Assembly (NCBI RefSeq): GCF_014898815.1
Contig: NW_026515426.1
Span: 1 to 64,000, forward strand
DNA from: Panonychus citri
Taxonomy: Eukaryota; Arthropoda; Arachnida; Trombidiformes; Tetranychidae
Direction of reading: 5' to 3'
Length of the DNA: 64,000 nucleotides
Shown: positions 24,143-34,615 of the stretch, one piece after another
How the letters are laid out: the number at the start of each line of letters is the position of its first letter
How positions within the stretch are numbered: position 1 is the stretch's first letter
Position numbers and translations under genes: made by a program
Notes under the pieces: generated by a model
The model's input: the letters and a program-made list of their open reading frames with translations, nothing else
What the model was told of the DNA's origin: nothing
Database searches by the model: none

Positions 24143-24175
24143 GTAAAGTTTATACAAATTGGACTTTAAATTTTG

Positions 24176-24193
24176 CTTGAAATCGGCGCTTTT
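24176..24193 (+). promoter_or_regulatory. Cassette promoter element, cassette 6
   Basis: Exact consensus CTTGAAATCGGCGCTTTT, 103 bp before the cassette-6 ATG. Confidence 0.8.
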
Positions 24194-24296
24194 ATGTTTC
24201 TTTTCATCTAATGTGTAAATAATATTTTCGAGGTTCATAATTGTTATCATTCTGTAATAATCTGCTCTCGGGTAATCTAAATTGTTGCTAATCACA

Positions 24297-25116
24297 ATGT
24301 CTTTGACTTTGGTTTGGTTATTTATCGTATCAATTGGATTAAGCTATGGACAAGAAGGTTAGTAATTGGTAAATCGATTTATCCGAATTGTTAATTTCTA
24401 ATTTCTTCATTTATTCTTAGCTCCAAAAGTGGCTCCTTTTGCTCCATTGATAAAACCTAAGCTCTCAGGTAAAACATCATTGTCATGTCAAAGTTCATCT
24501 GGTACTTCACCTCTTTATGTTACATGGATAAAGGATGGAACAGTTTTACAAGATTCATCTTTCGTTAGAATCCAATCATCTAATGATCCATCGATGTTGA
24601 TTATTGATTCGATTACTTCAAGTCATTCGGGAAATTATACTTGTAAAATGTCCAATAGGTTTGGTCATGATTCTTATACAACTGAACTTGTTGTTGAAGG
24701 TAAAATTCTGATTGAAATTTCTTCTTGGTCACATCTTTAACTGTTCTTGTTATTGTCTATTTAGGTCCACCCAATTGGATTGAAAAACCGAGAGATATTA
24801 AATCTCATCATGGTGAAACAATTAAAGTTAATTGTCTTGTCTCAGGTTTTCCAATATCAAGAATTCAATGGAAGAGACTACAAGGTATGAGTTTAAAAGT
24901 TCAGTCCTGATCTCATTTCTAATAATGTTCAATTTCTTGTATTTTCAGGTGCAACTTGGACAAACATTGACAATAGATTGATGATTAATATTAAACAATC
25001 AAATGATAAACTAATAATTTCAAACGCTTCTCGATCTGCCAATGGTAAATATGGATGTGCTGCATCGAACGGTATAAATCCCGATCTTTGGTCTGAATTT
25101 GATGTAACAATCGAAG
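24297..25116 (+). CDS. sDscam variable cassette 6
   Basis: Exons 24297-24357 (signal MSLTLVWLFIVSIGLSYG), 24421-24699 (Ig1), 24765-24884 and 24949-25116 (Ig2). Ig1: KTSLSCQSSSGTSPLYVTWI and SGNYTCKMSNRFG. Ig2: NCLVSGFPISRIQWKRLQ and NGKYGCAASNGINPDLW. Intact. It is the last whole cassette before the PIX gene. Confidence 0.88.
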
Positions 25117-25148
25117 GTAAAGTTTATCAAACATTTTGTTCAATCTCT

Positions 25149-25166
25149 CTTGAAATCGGCGCTTTT
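25149..25166 (+). promoter_or_regulatory. Cassette promoter element, relic cassette 7
   Basis: Exact consensus, retained although the downstream cassette is almost gone. Confidence 0.75.
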
Positions 25167-25223
25167 AGGTCTTAATTGTACAGTTTTCGATATTAAGCAA
25201 AATTATCACATTATCGAAATCAA

Positions 25224-25400
25224 ATGTCAATCAAAATTTATGTTCACCTTTCGTATGATTGTACATTTTGTCGTCTTCAAACTATGGACTCAAAGGTGAG
25301 TAAATTGATTTGACAAGCAACTAATTAGTTGACTTTTGTTTGAATTTTTTTACATTCAAATCTACAAATTTCAAGTATATTGTAGTTGATGTAATCGAAG
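25224..25400 (+). pseudogene. Relic of sDscam cassette 7
   Basis: A signal-exon-like piece with a GTGAGT donor at 25296 and a TATGGACTCAAAG end like its neighbours' TATGGACAAGAAG is followed, within about 85 bp, by GTAGTTGATGTAATCGAAGG. That string is the tail of a normal Ig2 exon. Ig1 and most of Ig2 have been deleted and the signal frame is disturbed. Confidence 0.6.
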
Positions 25401-25816
25401 GTAAAAGTTTGATTGTTTCGAAATTGAATCGAATTGTTTTATAGAAAAGGAAATTTTTTTATTGATTGGATTCTCTTTCTGTAGTATTAAAACAAAAGAA
25501 ATAAAAATTCAGGTAATTTAACTGGTGAAATTAATAAGTTGAGAAGTTACTTTCCAGTTTAAGTTACATGTTTATAATTTGTTAGGTAATTTATATGCAT
25601 AAATAATTAGTTAATTGTCAATAAATTTCAAATAACCTTGAAGCGACTATCAAGTTCAAGATTAAAGTTAAAGTGATAATTAGTATATAATTTGTATAAA
25701 CAGGCAGGAAATTTAGAATGAAAAAATCTCATAGAAAAAGTGAAAGTTGATTAAAATTATCTGCTATTTTAACTAAAAGAGTTTAATTTTTGACTAAATT
25801 AGTTTGACGATTATAA
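25401..25816. other. Spacer between relic cassette 7 and PIX
   Basis: AT-rich. Likely PIX 3' UTR; nothing else recognised. Confidence 0.5.
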
Positions 25817-27949
25817 TTATTTGAAGATGATGGATGCAAGTGAATCCACTTTGGCCGCTAATCTTTTACGTGATTGTGTCTCTTTTTTCAGGCAACAAGT
25901 AATTGATTCCATTTCGGTCTTTAAATTTCGTATCTCTTTTAAAATAGTCGATAACTCGGATCCATGTTTACCATCAATCGAAATGTCATTTTGATGGTTA
26001 TTTGTTTTGTTGAGAGTATGTTTATCATTATCACGATTTTGTTGAATAATCTGAGTTCCGGTTAACTTTGAACGATTACCTTGACAATAGGCTTCGATTA
26101 CTTGTAGAATTGCCATATCGTTCATTTGTTTGGCATCCTCATTAGTGTTGACCTTATTCAATGAGTCTCGAGTTAACGTATTGTTCCCATCAAAATCACT
26201 ACTAGAACTTGATGTACGATTTGGTGGATGGGGTAATAAACTTTTCCATGCCCAATATTTACTTCGATTATTATCGGTAAGTGCTGATGATAAAGGGCTT
26301 TCAGGTGCTTGAATGGGATGGTGACTTGGACTAGCTCGAACTTCCTTCATTGGTGTTTCCAAGCACTTTGAGGATTCAAGTTTACTTTTACATTTGTGCA
26401 TCATACTGATCCATTTTCTTATATCTTCCGGGTTAACACAGGATAAAACGTATTTACCCGTTTCCTCGGAATTTGGATCAGCAACAAGAAGTTGAAAAAT
26501 CGTCTTTGTAGACTGAATGTCAGGAAGACGAGGTAATGTTACATTGACCAGGTAAAGTTTGTCTTCATAGACAAAAGATGTCATCTCATCAGAGACTGAG
26601 AGAAGTACCAAACATGTAGGAAAAAGTACAAGGTAGCGATCTTTTTTCACAGTTTCTGATGATGATGGTGATTGTAAAACAGTAACTGGGCCCATATGAG
26701 AGACTGGACCTAAATCACCAATCGGTTCACCAGTTGTAGGCCAGGAACGAACATTACCAAGCATAACTTCAAGTTCCATCTCTTTTTGTCGGCGAAGTTG
26801 AAGACAAGAAGAGACCAGATCACGGAAAACAAAACCAGCTCGTTGAATGTCCCCACGATCAGGATGAGCATCATTGGTGTACCTTTGTAATTCTTGAAGG
26901 TAAGACGGATATTTATCAAGATGTCGAAAAGTTAAACTGAGTCCACTTGTGAGTAGAATAAGGTAATTGGTGTTAGGCTGAGATTGATTATTACTGTCCA
27001 GTGTCTCTTTCAACAGGGAGCAAACCTTTTCAGTTTGTTTCTCAATTAAATGAACAAATTTAGGATGAATAGAACAGAAATTGAAATGAGCTTCCTTGAT
27101 ACCTGAAGCATGACTCATAAAACAACCACCAATTCTCATATCTTTGTTACTTTCCTCTCGAACGGTTTCAAGAGCAGAAGAAAATGTATCATGAACTTTG
27201 ATTACTTTCTCATAAGCTTCGATAGCCATTTTTGTCTCCTCATCAGGTAATCTAATCAGTAAAATAACAATTTGAATAATACAAAACATTAATTACACAA
27301 GATAAACCAATAGAGAGAAAGTAAAGAAACATACATATGAGATTCGTGTAAAGGTAAAAGATACGTTGATATATTATTCTGAAGTTCAGCGACATAATTT
27401 TTCTCCGTCTCAATTAGATCACTAAATACCTAAAGAAAAAAGAAAAGAAAAAAGAAAAGAAAAAAAGTTATTTAGAGATATTAAAAATTGTCCATCGATT
27501 GTTTTTCTTTTAAAGGTGTGACCCATTCAACATTAAACATTCCATGGATCAATACTTACTGAGGTTCGATTTGATTGTAGATTGTGATCTTTATTAAATG
27601 TATCGATAAATTGTTGATCAAGAAGTGAATGTGCATGATCGGGTTGTAATGGAGTAACATAACCCGCTGGAAACCAACCAGTGATCCTTTTAGCAAGGTG
27701 AGTTCCTTCATACCAACCACCTTCAGGTGTTTGTGTTAATATAATTAAATCATCTTTTTGGAAGCACAGTTCATCATTATTGGCACCTTTAAATGGATAA
27801 ATGGCTTTAACAATTTTCAAATAATTTCTACTACTGGTTATACAACCAGAATCTGAATTTGAAATTAATTCACATTTATCTTGTCGACTAATTGTATCTC
27901 CCTTATTATTATTTACAGCAACATCATCATTGTCAATAATTGAAGACAT
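25817..27949 (-). CDS. ARHGEF7: PIX-type Rho GEF (SH3-DH-PH)
   Basis: Exons 27949-27560, 27429-27335 and 27251-25817 join in phase, giving 639 aa. Pak-interacting exchange factor: it activates Rac/Cdc42 and scaffolds PAK and GIT at adhesions and synapses. SH3 at about 43-103 (VKAIYPFKGANNDELCFQKD, EGGWYEGTHL, GWFPAGYV). The DH domain spans exons 2-3 (LIETEKNYVAEL, RIGGCFMSH, HLDKYPSYLQEL). The PH domain follows (DRYLVLFPTCLVLLSVS ... YVLSCVNPEDIRKWI). The tail has DMAILQVIEAYCQGNRSK, as in vertebrate PIX, and a C-terminal coiled coil. No N-terminal CH domain and no terminal PDZ ligand is visible. It lies antisense within the sDscam array. Confidence 0.93.
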
Positions 27950-28592
27950 AATTGGAGATAAACATTACACTTTCTATTAGAAAAAAAAGAGGTAAAACTA
28001 GACAATTAAAATGGAAAACAAAAATAATAATTAAAACAAATTCACAATTAGAAACATCAACCAAACCTTTAATCTTTAAATGTTTTGGTTTAAAGATCTC
28101 CGAATGAGTCATTTGAAACCCACACCAGTTTCCATGGAAACGACCAGAGGCGCGATTTTCGTTCCATTCAAAACTTTTCCCTTCGAACATTTTTTTTGCT
28201 CTTTTGCACTGATGGACATTAGAGTAAGTTCGCAAATTTGATTAATGATAATTGATTAAGTTCTTAATTGTTCGTATTGATATTGATATGGACTCTTTGA
28301 TGATTAAATTGGAGTTTGAAACATCATTCATTCATTCATTGTCGAATTAACTTTAGAATTTATTAATTTTTCTTTTTAAATTTTCTATTTTCTATTCAGT
28401 TGAAACAATTGAAACATCGAACATGTGATTTATTTACATTTCCAAGTAATTAGATGGTCGATTGTTTGTTTTAAACGAAAATTAAGTTTGTAACGGTAAA
28501 TCTGAATGCTCCGTTCCAAACGAAATTTCCTCAAATCTTTGGGCCCAATTTTGTATTTCTATTTATGATAAAGTCTATTGAATCAATTCTTA
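27950..28592. other. PIX upstream region
   Basis: Lies between the PIX start and the cassette-8 element. Presumably the PIX promoter and 5' UTR on the minus strand. A 100-aa minus ORF at 27933-28235 has no recognisable family and is not called. Confidence 0.4.
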
Positions 28593-28610
28593 CTTAAAAT
28601 CGGCGCTTTG
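28593..28610 (+). promoter_or_regulatory. Cassette promoter element, cassette 8
   Basis: CTTAAAATCGGCGCTTTG, 94 bp before the cassette-8 ATG. Confidence 0.75.
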
Positions 28611-28704
28611 ATGACCATTTACAAAGATTTTCATCATTTCTAGTCATCAATTCATTCAAATGTTTATAATCCAAATGAAAGGTAACATAGAATTTGTTTT
28701 CGAA

Positions 28705-29531
28705 ATGTCTTTGTGCTATTTTATCGTTACAATATTATTTTTCAGCTCATCTTATGGACAAGAAGGTGAATATTCAATCAATATTGATTTATTAATACCT
28801 ACTAATTGACTCTAAATTCTTACAGCTCCAAAGGTCACTCCATTTTCATCCTTAGTCAAGCCAGTGGTTGGAGGTAAAACTTCATTCACTTGTCAAAGTC
28901 TCTATGGTTCACCACCACTCCAAGTGAATTGGTATAAAGATGGAAAAGAAATTGGAGATTCTTCATTTGTCCGAATTAAATCACATGAAGATCCATCAGT
29001 ACTAATAATCGAATCAGTTAAATCAACTCATTCTGGAAACTACACTTGTAAAATATCCAATAGATTTGGACATGATTCTTACTCTACTGAACTCATTGTT
29101 GAAGGTTGAGTATTTAGACTTGATACATTAGTTTACTAAATGAAAATTACTCTTTTTCCTAGGATCACCTAATTGGATTGAGAAACCTACAGATATAAAA
29201 TCTAATTACGGCGAAACGATCAAAATTAATTGTCTTGTCTCCGGTTACCCTAAACCCAAAGTTCAATGGAGGAGATTCAAAGGTAACTTTGAATTTGTGG
29301 GAATATGAAAATTTGAAGACTCCATCATTATTATCTGTTTGTTGATTATTTTCTTAGATTCATCCTGGTTTAATCTTCCATCAGATTATATTTCTGAATA
29401 TAATATTAAACAATTAGGCGATGATTTGATCATCTCAAATGTCAATCGTGATCTAAATGGTCGATTTGGTTGTTCAATTTCGAATGGGATAAAACCTGAT
29501 CTTTGGGCTGAATTTGATGTTTCTATTCAGG
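28705..29531 (+). CDS. sDscam variable cassette 8
   Basis: Exons 28705-28765 (signal MSLCYFIVTILFFSSSYG), 28826-29104 (Ig1), 29163-29282 and 29358-29531 (Ig2). Ig1: KTSFTCQSLYGSPPLQVNWY and SGNYTCKISNRFG. Ig2: NCLVSGYPKPKVQWRRFK and NGRFGCSISNGIKPDLW. Intact. First cassette after the PIX gene. A 129-bp tract of its Ig1 is almost identical to cassette 11. Confidence 0.88.
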
Positions 29532-29558
29532 GTAAAGTTGTAATTCTTGTTATTATCA

Positions 29559-29576
29559 CTTGAAATCGGCGCTTTT
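29559..29576 (+). promoter_or_regulatory. Cassette promoter element, cassette 9
   Basis: Exact consensus, 103 bp before the cassette-9 ATG. Confidence 0.8.
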
Positions 29577-29679
29577 ATGCCTTTTTATCATAAATGTTAT
29601 GGTTTGTATTATCGAAGTGTTTGTCTGACCAGGAACAGGAATCTAAATCAACGTCTAGTGTTGACAAGAGCTTTGAATC

Positions 29680-30510
29680 ATGTTTGTTGGGGTGTTTCTT
29701 GTGATACTGTCGATTAAAACAGTTCATGGACTCGAAAGTAAGTTGAATGTTTTCGAAACAATTTATTTCTAAACAAAGTTTGTACTCTTTATTAGGTCCA
29801 AAGGTGAATCCTTTTGCTCAAGCTATTAAACCAGTGATTGGAGGTAAGACTTCATTCACTTGTCAAAGTCTTTCCGGATCATCTCCTCTTCAAATAACTT
29901 GGTTCAAAGATGGAAAAGAGATTTTTGATTCTTCGGAAATCAGAATTAGGAACATTGAAGATTCGTCTTTATTAATTATCGACTCAATCAAATCGAGTCA
30001 CTCAGGAAATTACACTTGCAAAATAACCAATAGGTTTGGTCATGATTCTTACACAACTGAACTTGTTGTTGAAGGTAAATTAGGAAACAACAATTGTATT
30101 GATATTGGAACATCTTAATAAATATTGTCTTCTATTTGATTAGGATCTCCCAATTGGATTGAGAAACCAAAGGATATTAAATCTCATTACGGTGAAACAA
30201 TTACAGTTAATTGTCTTGTCTCTGGATATCCTAAACCTAAGGTACAATGGAAGAGACTTGAAGGTAAACCAGAGACATAATCTCAATTTCTTTTTCCGTT
30301 CTAATTTGAATCATTTGATTTTCTTTCCATTCATAGGATTAACTTGGTTAAACATTGGATCATCTGGCTTTTCCGAATCAAAGATGCAACAATTAGGAGA
30401 TAAATTAACGATTCGAAATGTAACAAGATCGACCAATGGACGATATGGATGTTCAATATCAAACGGATTGAAACCTGATCTTTGGTCAGAATTTGATATT
30501 TCAATCGAGG
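29680..30510 (+). CDS. sDscam variable cassette 9
   Basis: Exons 29680-29737 (signal MFVGVFLVILSIKTVHG), 29796-30074 (Ig1), 30144-30263 and 30337-30510 (Ig2). Ig1: KTSFTCQSLSGSSPLQITWF and SGNYTCKITNRFG. Ig2: NCLVSGYPKPKVQWKRLE and NGRYGCSISNGLKPDLW. Intact. Confidence 0.88.
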
Positions 30511-30531
30511 GTAAAATCTTTATTCATATCT

Positions 30532-30549
30532 CTTGAAATCGGCGCTTTT
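30532..30549 (+). promoter_or_regulatory. Cassette promoter element, dead cassette 10
   Basis: Exact consensus, conserved in front of a decayed cassette. Confidence 0.75.
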
Positions 30550-30635
30550 AGGTCTATTGGAAACATTGGAAATATTATCATCAAGATTTTCCAATATTAT
30601 TTTGATCTTTTTGTCTAAATTTTCGTTGAGTTAAA

Positions 30636-31440
30636 ATGATTAGTTCTTCATAACTTTTTTCTATTGATAACAAAGTAGTTTTAGAATATAAAGTAAGTAA
30701 ATGATGCTAAAAATTAACTAATATTCTGTTACTTTAATTGTTTCTTTTTTTCTTTTCCAGACCCAAAAGTTGCTCCATTTTTCAATTATTAAACTGATGC
30801 TTGGAGGCAAAACTTGACTTACATGTCAAAATTCAGGTTCAGGATCGGAACTTTTTACTTCTAAATAGTATAAAGACGTGCAGTATTCATCATTAATTAG
30901 AATAGAATCAAGAGTCATTGATGTTGATTATTGGTTTGATTTCTTTGACTCATTTGGGGGGAAATTATAATAGTAAAATGTTCAATAGATTTGGTCATGA
31001 TTCTTATACGATGAAATGGTTGACAGAATTAATTTCTCATGTTGATAATCTCATCTTGTTAATTGTGAATAGTTGGATTGTATATTGTTTCCTCATTGGA
31101 ATGAAAACCTCAACTATTTACGATTAAATCTCGGTGAAACAATTCTGAGTCCGATTCTGATTTCCGAGTCTTAGATTGCCCTAGAACCAAAGTGCAATGG
31201 AAAAAATTTAAAGGTAATTTTAAACATAATATCGATTCCATTTTCATTGATTCTTATTGATTCTTTTAGATTCAATAATAAACTTGATTGGTCGTAATTC
31301 GGTATTAAGCAGTTTGATGGTGGATTGATTATCACCAATATGACTCGAATCATCAACTGACATCATGGAAAGTATTGGCTCAGTTTCAAACGGAATCTCT
31401 TCAGATCTTTGGACTGAATTTTATATTTCTATTCAAGGCA
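30636..31440 (+). pseudogene. Decayed sDscam cassette 10
   Basis: All parts can be followed but are broken. The signal-like ATG at 30636 meets a stop within six codons. The Ig1 region (about 30762-31010) has several stops, though CPKVAPF-like, GGKT-like and NRFGHDSYT remnants remain. Ig2 parts follow at about 31080-31440. The final donor, GGTAA in other cassettes, reads GGCAA at 31437. Confidence 0.75.
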
Positions 31441-31454
31441 ATGTGAATATTAAG

Positions 31455-31472
31455 CTTGAACTCGGCGCTTTT
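31455..31472 (+). promoter_or_regulatory. Cassette promoter element, cassette 11
   Basis: CTTGAACTCGGCGCTTTT, 98 bp before the cassette-11 ATG. Confidence 0.78.
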
Positions 31473-31570
31473 TATTCAATTCAAAGCAAAGTCTTCTGTC
31501 AGTGTCGAGGTAATCCTTTTGTTTACTTTGTTGGTCATCAAAAACACCACTGACCGTCTAGTTGGACAGC

Positions 31571-32410
31571 ATGTTTGTCCAGTTCATCCTCGTAGTCTTG
31601 TTTTACATCAACCAGGAAAGTTATGGACAAGACAGTGAGTAGATCAAGTTATCAAATATTCAATTGTGATTAATTCTGTTCTTTTCTTTGTTATCTTATC
31701 ATGTCTTTTAGTACCAAAAGTGAATCCATTTGTTGCCGCAATTAAACCAGTGATTGGAGGTAAAACTTCATTCACTTGTCAAAGTCTCTATGGTTCACCA
31801 CCACTCCAAGTGAATTGGTTTAAAGATGGAAAAGAAATTGGAGATTCTTCATTTGTCCGAATTAAATCACACGAAGATCCATCAATCCTAATAATCGAAT
31901 CAATTCAATCGACTCATTCTGGAAATTATTCGTGCAAAATGTTCAATAGATTTGGACACGATTCTTATACCGCTGAACTTTTTGTTGAAGGTGATTGATT
32001 TTTTTTTCCAACTTTTTATTGAGTTTTTTAATTAATGAATATTTTTATGTATCTTAGGAGCACCTAATTGGATTGAGAAGCCTAAAAGTGTGAAATCCAA
32101 TGTAAACCAAACAGTGACCATCAGCTGTTCAGCCTCTGGTTACCCAAAGGCTAAAGTTTATTGGAAAATATATAAAAGTAAGTTATCATTATATCATATT
32201 GAACTGAATTAAGACTAATTTGATTCATTTTAATAGATTCAATTTGGGCAAATCTTGAGGATAATCCGAAACCATCGATTAAGATCAATAACTCCCACGG
32301 AAAATTAACTATTCATAATATCAACCGTAATCTCGTTGGAAAATATGCTTGCTTCGTTTCTAATGGAATCAAACCTGATTTATGGTCAGAATTTGATCTC
32401 AAAGTTCAGG
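31571..32410 (+). CDS. sDscam variable cassette 11
   Basis: Exons 31571-31634 (signal MFVQFILVVLFYINQESYG), 31712-31990 (Ig1), 32058-32177 and 32237-32410 (Ig2). Ig1: KTSFTCQSLYGSPPLQVNWF and SGNYSCKMFNRFG. Ig2: SCSASGYPKAKVYWKIYK and VGKYACFVSNGIKPDLW. Intact. Confidence 0.88.
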
Positions 32411-32673
32411 GTAAACAATGATTAATCTTCGATATCTATCATGGTGCTCATGTGGTCTACAAAACTCTTCATTCAACTTTTCTATTAACGATCGCGATTC
32501 GTCATGGTATCGATCTCCCAATTCTTTTAATTATTTTTCTATTATTTTTTATCAAATTTTCATAGATCGCGGTCAAGCTTATGTCATTTAGTATTTTCAA
32601 CTGATTGGTTGTTAAAATTTCCTCAATTCGATCTGATTTCCAACTCGATTGTTGATTAGGTTGTACTGTCAAA

Positions 32674-33475
32674 ATGTTTCATCAACTAATAGTTTTTTTC
32701 GTCCTCAGTTGCTCAATAACTTGTCAAGGTAATTTCTAACTTAAATTATCGTTATTCTGAGAAAACATTGAATTGAATTTTCTCTTACAGATCCGCCAAG
32801 AATAACTCCATTCAACTTTCCACATAGTCCAGTTATTGGAAGATCATCTTTGGTTTATTGTTTAGCTGAAATTGGTACACCACCGATAACATATCAATGG
32901 CTACGAAATAATGAACCGATTGACCATCAAGAAGGTTTAAAAGTTACGATTGAACCGATTACCAGTGCATTTGGATTGGTCATTCAATCGGTTTCAGTTC
33001 AATTTTCTGGTAATTACACTTGTATTGCACGAAATATGTTTGGTGAAGATAAATTTTCAGCTCCATTGATTGTCAAAGGTAAATACTTAGATTGTCAACA
33101 TTATTCTGATAATTTATATTGATAGTTTGTTAATTGTTTCATATTACTAAAGGGCCGCCAGTATGGATTAACACTTCATCCGCTGATTACAAAGCTCACC
33201 ATGGTTCAAACATTGATCTGATCTGTCAAGCTGAAGGCTTTCCTACTCCTCAAATACAATGGATAAAGAAAACTGGACAAAGTAATTGTTGAGAAACTTT
33301 TAATCACTAGTTTATAACTCATTTACTTTTATTAATCCAGTTAGATCAAGGGAATCACCAATCGGTTCAAAATTGTCATTGAAAAATGCAAACAAACAAG
33401 ATGAAGGTTCCTATGAATGCTTAGCTGTGAACGAATTAGGATCCATCACTAAATCAATTATGGTAACAATTTCGG
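32674..33475 (+). CDS. sDscam variable cassette 12 (divergent)
   Basis: Exons 32674-32728 (signal MFHQLIVFFVLSCSITCQ), 32791-33078 (Ig1), 33153-33291 and 33341-33475 (Ig2). Ig1: YCLAEIGTPPITYQWLRNNE and SGNYTCIARNMFGEDKF. Ig2: ICQAEGFPTPQIQWIKK and EGSYECLAVNELGS. The SNG-x-x-PDLW signature of cassettes 1-11 is absent, so this belongs to an older subgroup. No clear copy of the cassette element precedes it. Confidence 0.87.
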
Positions 33476-33585
33476 GTGAGAATTAGACTCTAACATTTAA
33501 TCATCTTTGAATGGAGCACAATAATTAACTCTAATCAAAACTTGATTCTCGCATTTGTAACAAATGTTTTCTTACGTCAAGTTTT

Positions 33586-33603
33586 AAAAAAGGCGGTTTA
33601 ATG
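33586..33603 (+). promoter_or_regulatory. Degenerate cassette element, cassette 13
   Basis: Contains GGCGGTTTAATG, against GGCGCTTTTATG in the array, about 100 bp before the cassette-13 ATG. Confidence 0.45.
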
Positions 33604-33703
33604 AATCTCTTGTCTATGAATCGAAATGGTTCATTATTAATTGTCTTACAAATCACTTAATTTAAATTATCCTTCATCTTAAACGATTGATTAGTCTCGC
33701 GAA

Positions 33704-34449
33704 ATGTTATCAATCCTTTTGATACAATTAACTTTGCTTTTCAGCGTTAATGCAATAGGCAAGTACGAAAATTTGATTTCTCATCGATATCTTATTAACT
33801 AATGAAGACTATTTTTTTTCACTTGTTCAGGTCAACCTAAAGTTCAACCTTTTACCTTCCCAAATGAAATACAATTGAATCAACCACTTCTTGCTATTTT
33901 CTGCAATGCCCTTGATGGTGAAAAACCAATTCACTTTGAATGGTTAAAAGATGGACAACCAATCAACCAGAATCATGATAATGTTATTCGTAATCATGAT
34001 ATGGGCTCATTATTGGAACTGAGAAATATGAAAAGAGATCACATCGGAAATTATACTTGTCTTGCTCGTAATCACATTGGAACTGATTCATTCACTTCGA
34101 CTCTTTTGATGAAAGGTTGATTATCATCATCAGTTTAATTAAATTGTTCTAATTGTTGTTTTTCCTTTTGTGTCAACAGTTCCAGTTGATTGGGTTCATG
34201 AGCCTCAAGATGCTGATCTTGTCTCTGGACAGAAAGTAAACATTTCATGTTCAGCTTTTGGTTATCCGATTCCTAAAATCAGCTGGAGATTTAAAAATAA
34301 TCTTGATGAACTTTTAATTACCTCTGATTATTATTCTTCCTCTTTAACTTTTAATCCAATCTCTTTATCCAATTCAGGGAAATATGAATGCAAAGCTGAG
34401 AACGATAATGGTTCTCCTTTGATTAAATTAATCACAATTAATGTTGTTG
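33704..34449 (+). CDS. sDscam variable cassette 13 (constant-proximal)
   Basis: Exons 33704-33758 (signal MLSILLIQLTLLFSVNAIG), 33831-34115 (Ig1) and 34180-34449 (Ig2 in a single exon). Ig1: FCNALDGEKPIHFEWLKDGQ and IGNYTCLARNHIGTDSF. Ig2: SCSAFGYPIPKISWRFKN and SGKYECKAENDNGS. It differs from the other intact cassettes in two ways: the Ig2-splitting intron is missing, and the signal exon uses a GC donor (GCAAGT at 33759). Confidence 0.87.
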
Positions 34450-34510
34450 GTAATTCTTGTTTCTTTCAGATGATTACTTTTACTAATGAAGGTTTTGAAT
34501 AGATTGTCAT

Positions 34511-34528
34511 GAAAGCGCCTCTCTCAAG
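34511..34528 (-). promoter_or_regulatory. Cassette element in reverse orientation before the constant exon
   Basis: The minus strand reads CTTGAGAGAGGCGCTTTC, continuing ATG, a clear match to the cassette consensus. It is the only strong reverse copy in the locus. It lies 88 bp before the constant exon, in the intron after cassette 13. Confidence 0.7.
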
Positions 34529-34615
34529 TTAATTTTGTTTTTTCTTTGCAGTCGAAAAGACTTGATTGTTTCTCTTTTCTAATGTTTTCTATCACTTTTT
34601 CTTAATTGTTTACAG

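Noticed and set aside
27933..28235. 100-aa minus ORF upstream of PIX
   Set aside because: No family, crosses the PIX start region and ends in it; likely UTR.
32564..32590. GATCGCGGT string before cassette 12, also near 20187
   Set aside because: Two short matches only, at inconsistent distances from the ATGs; not enough to call a second promoter element.
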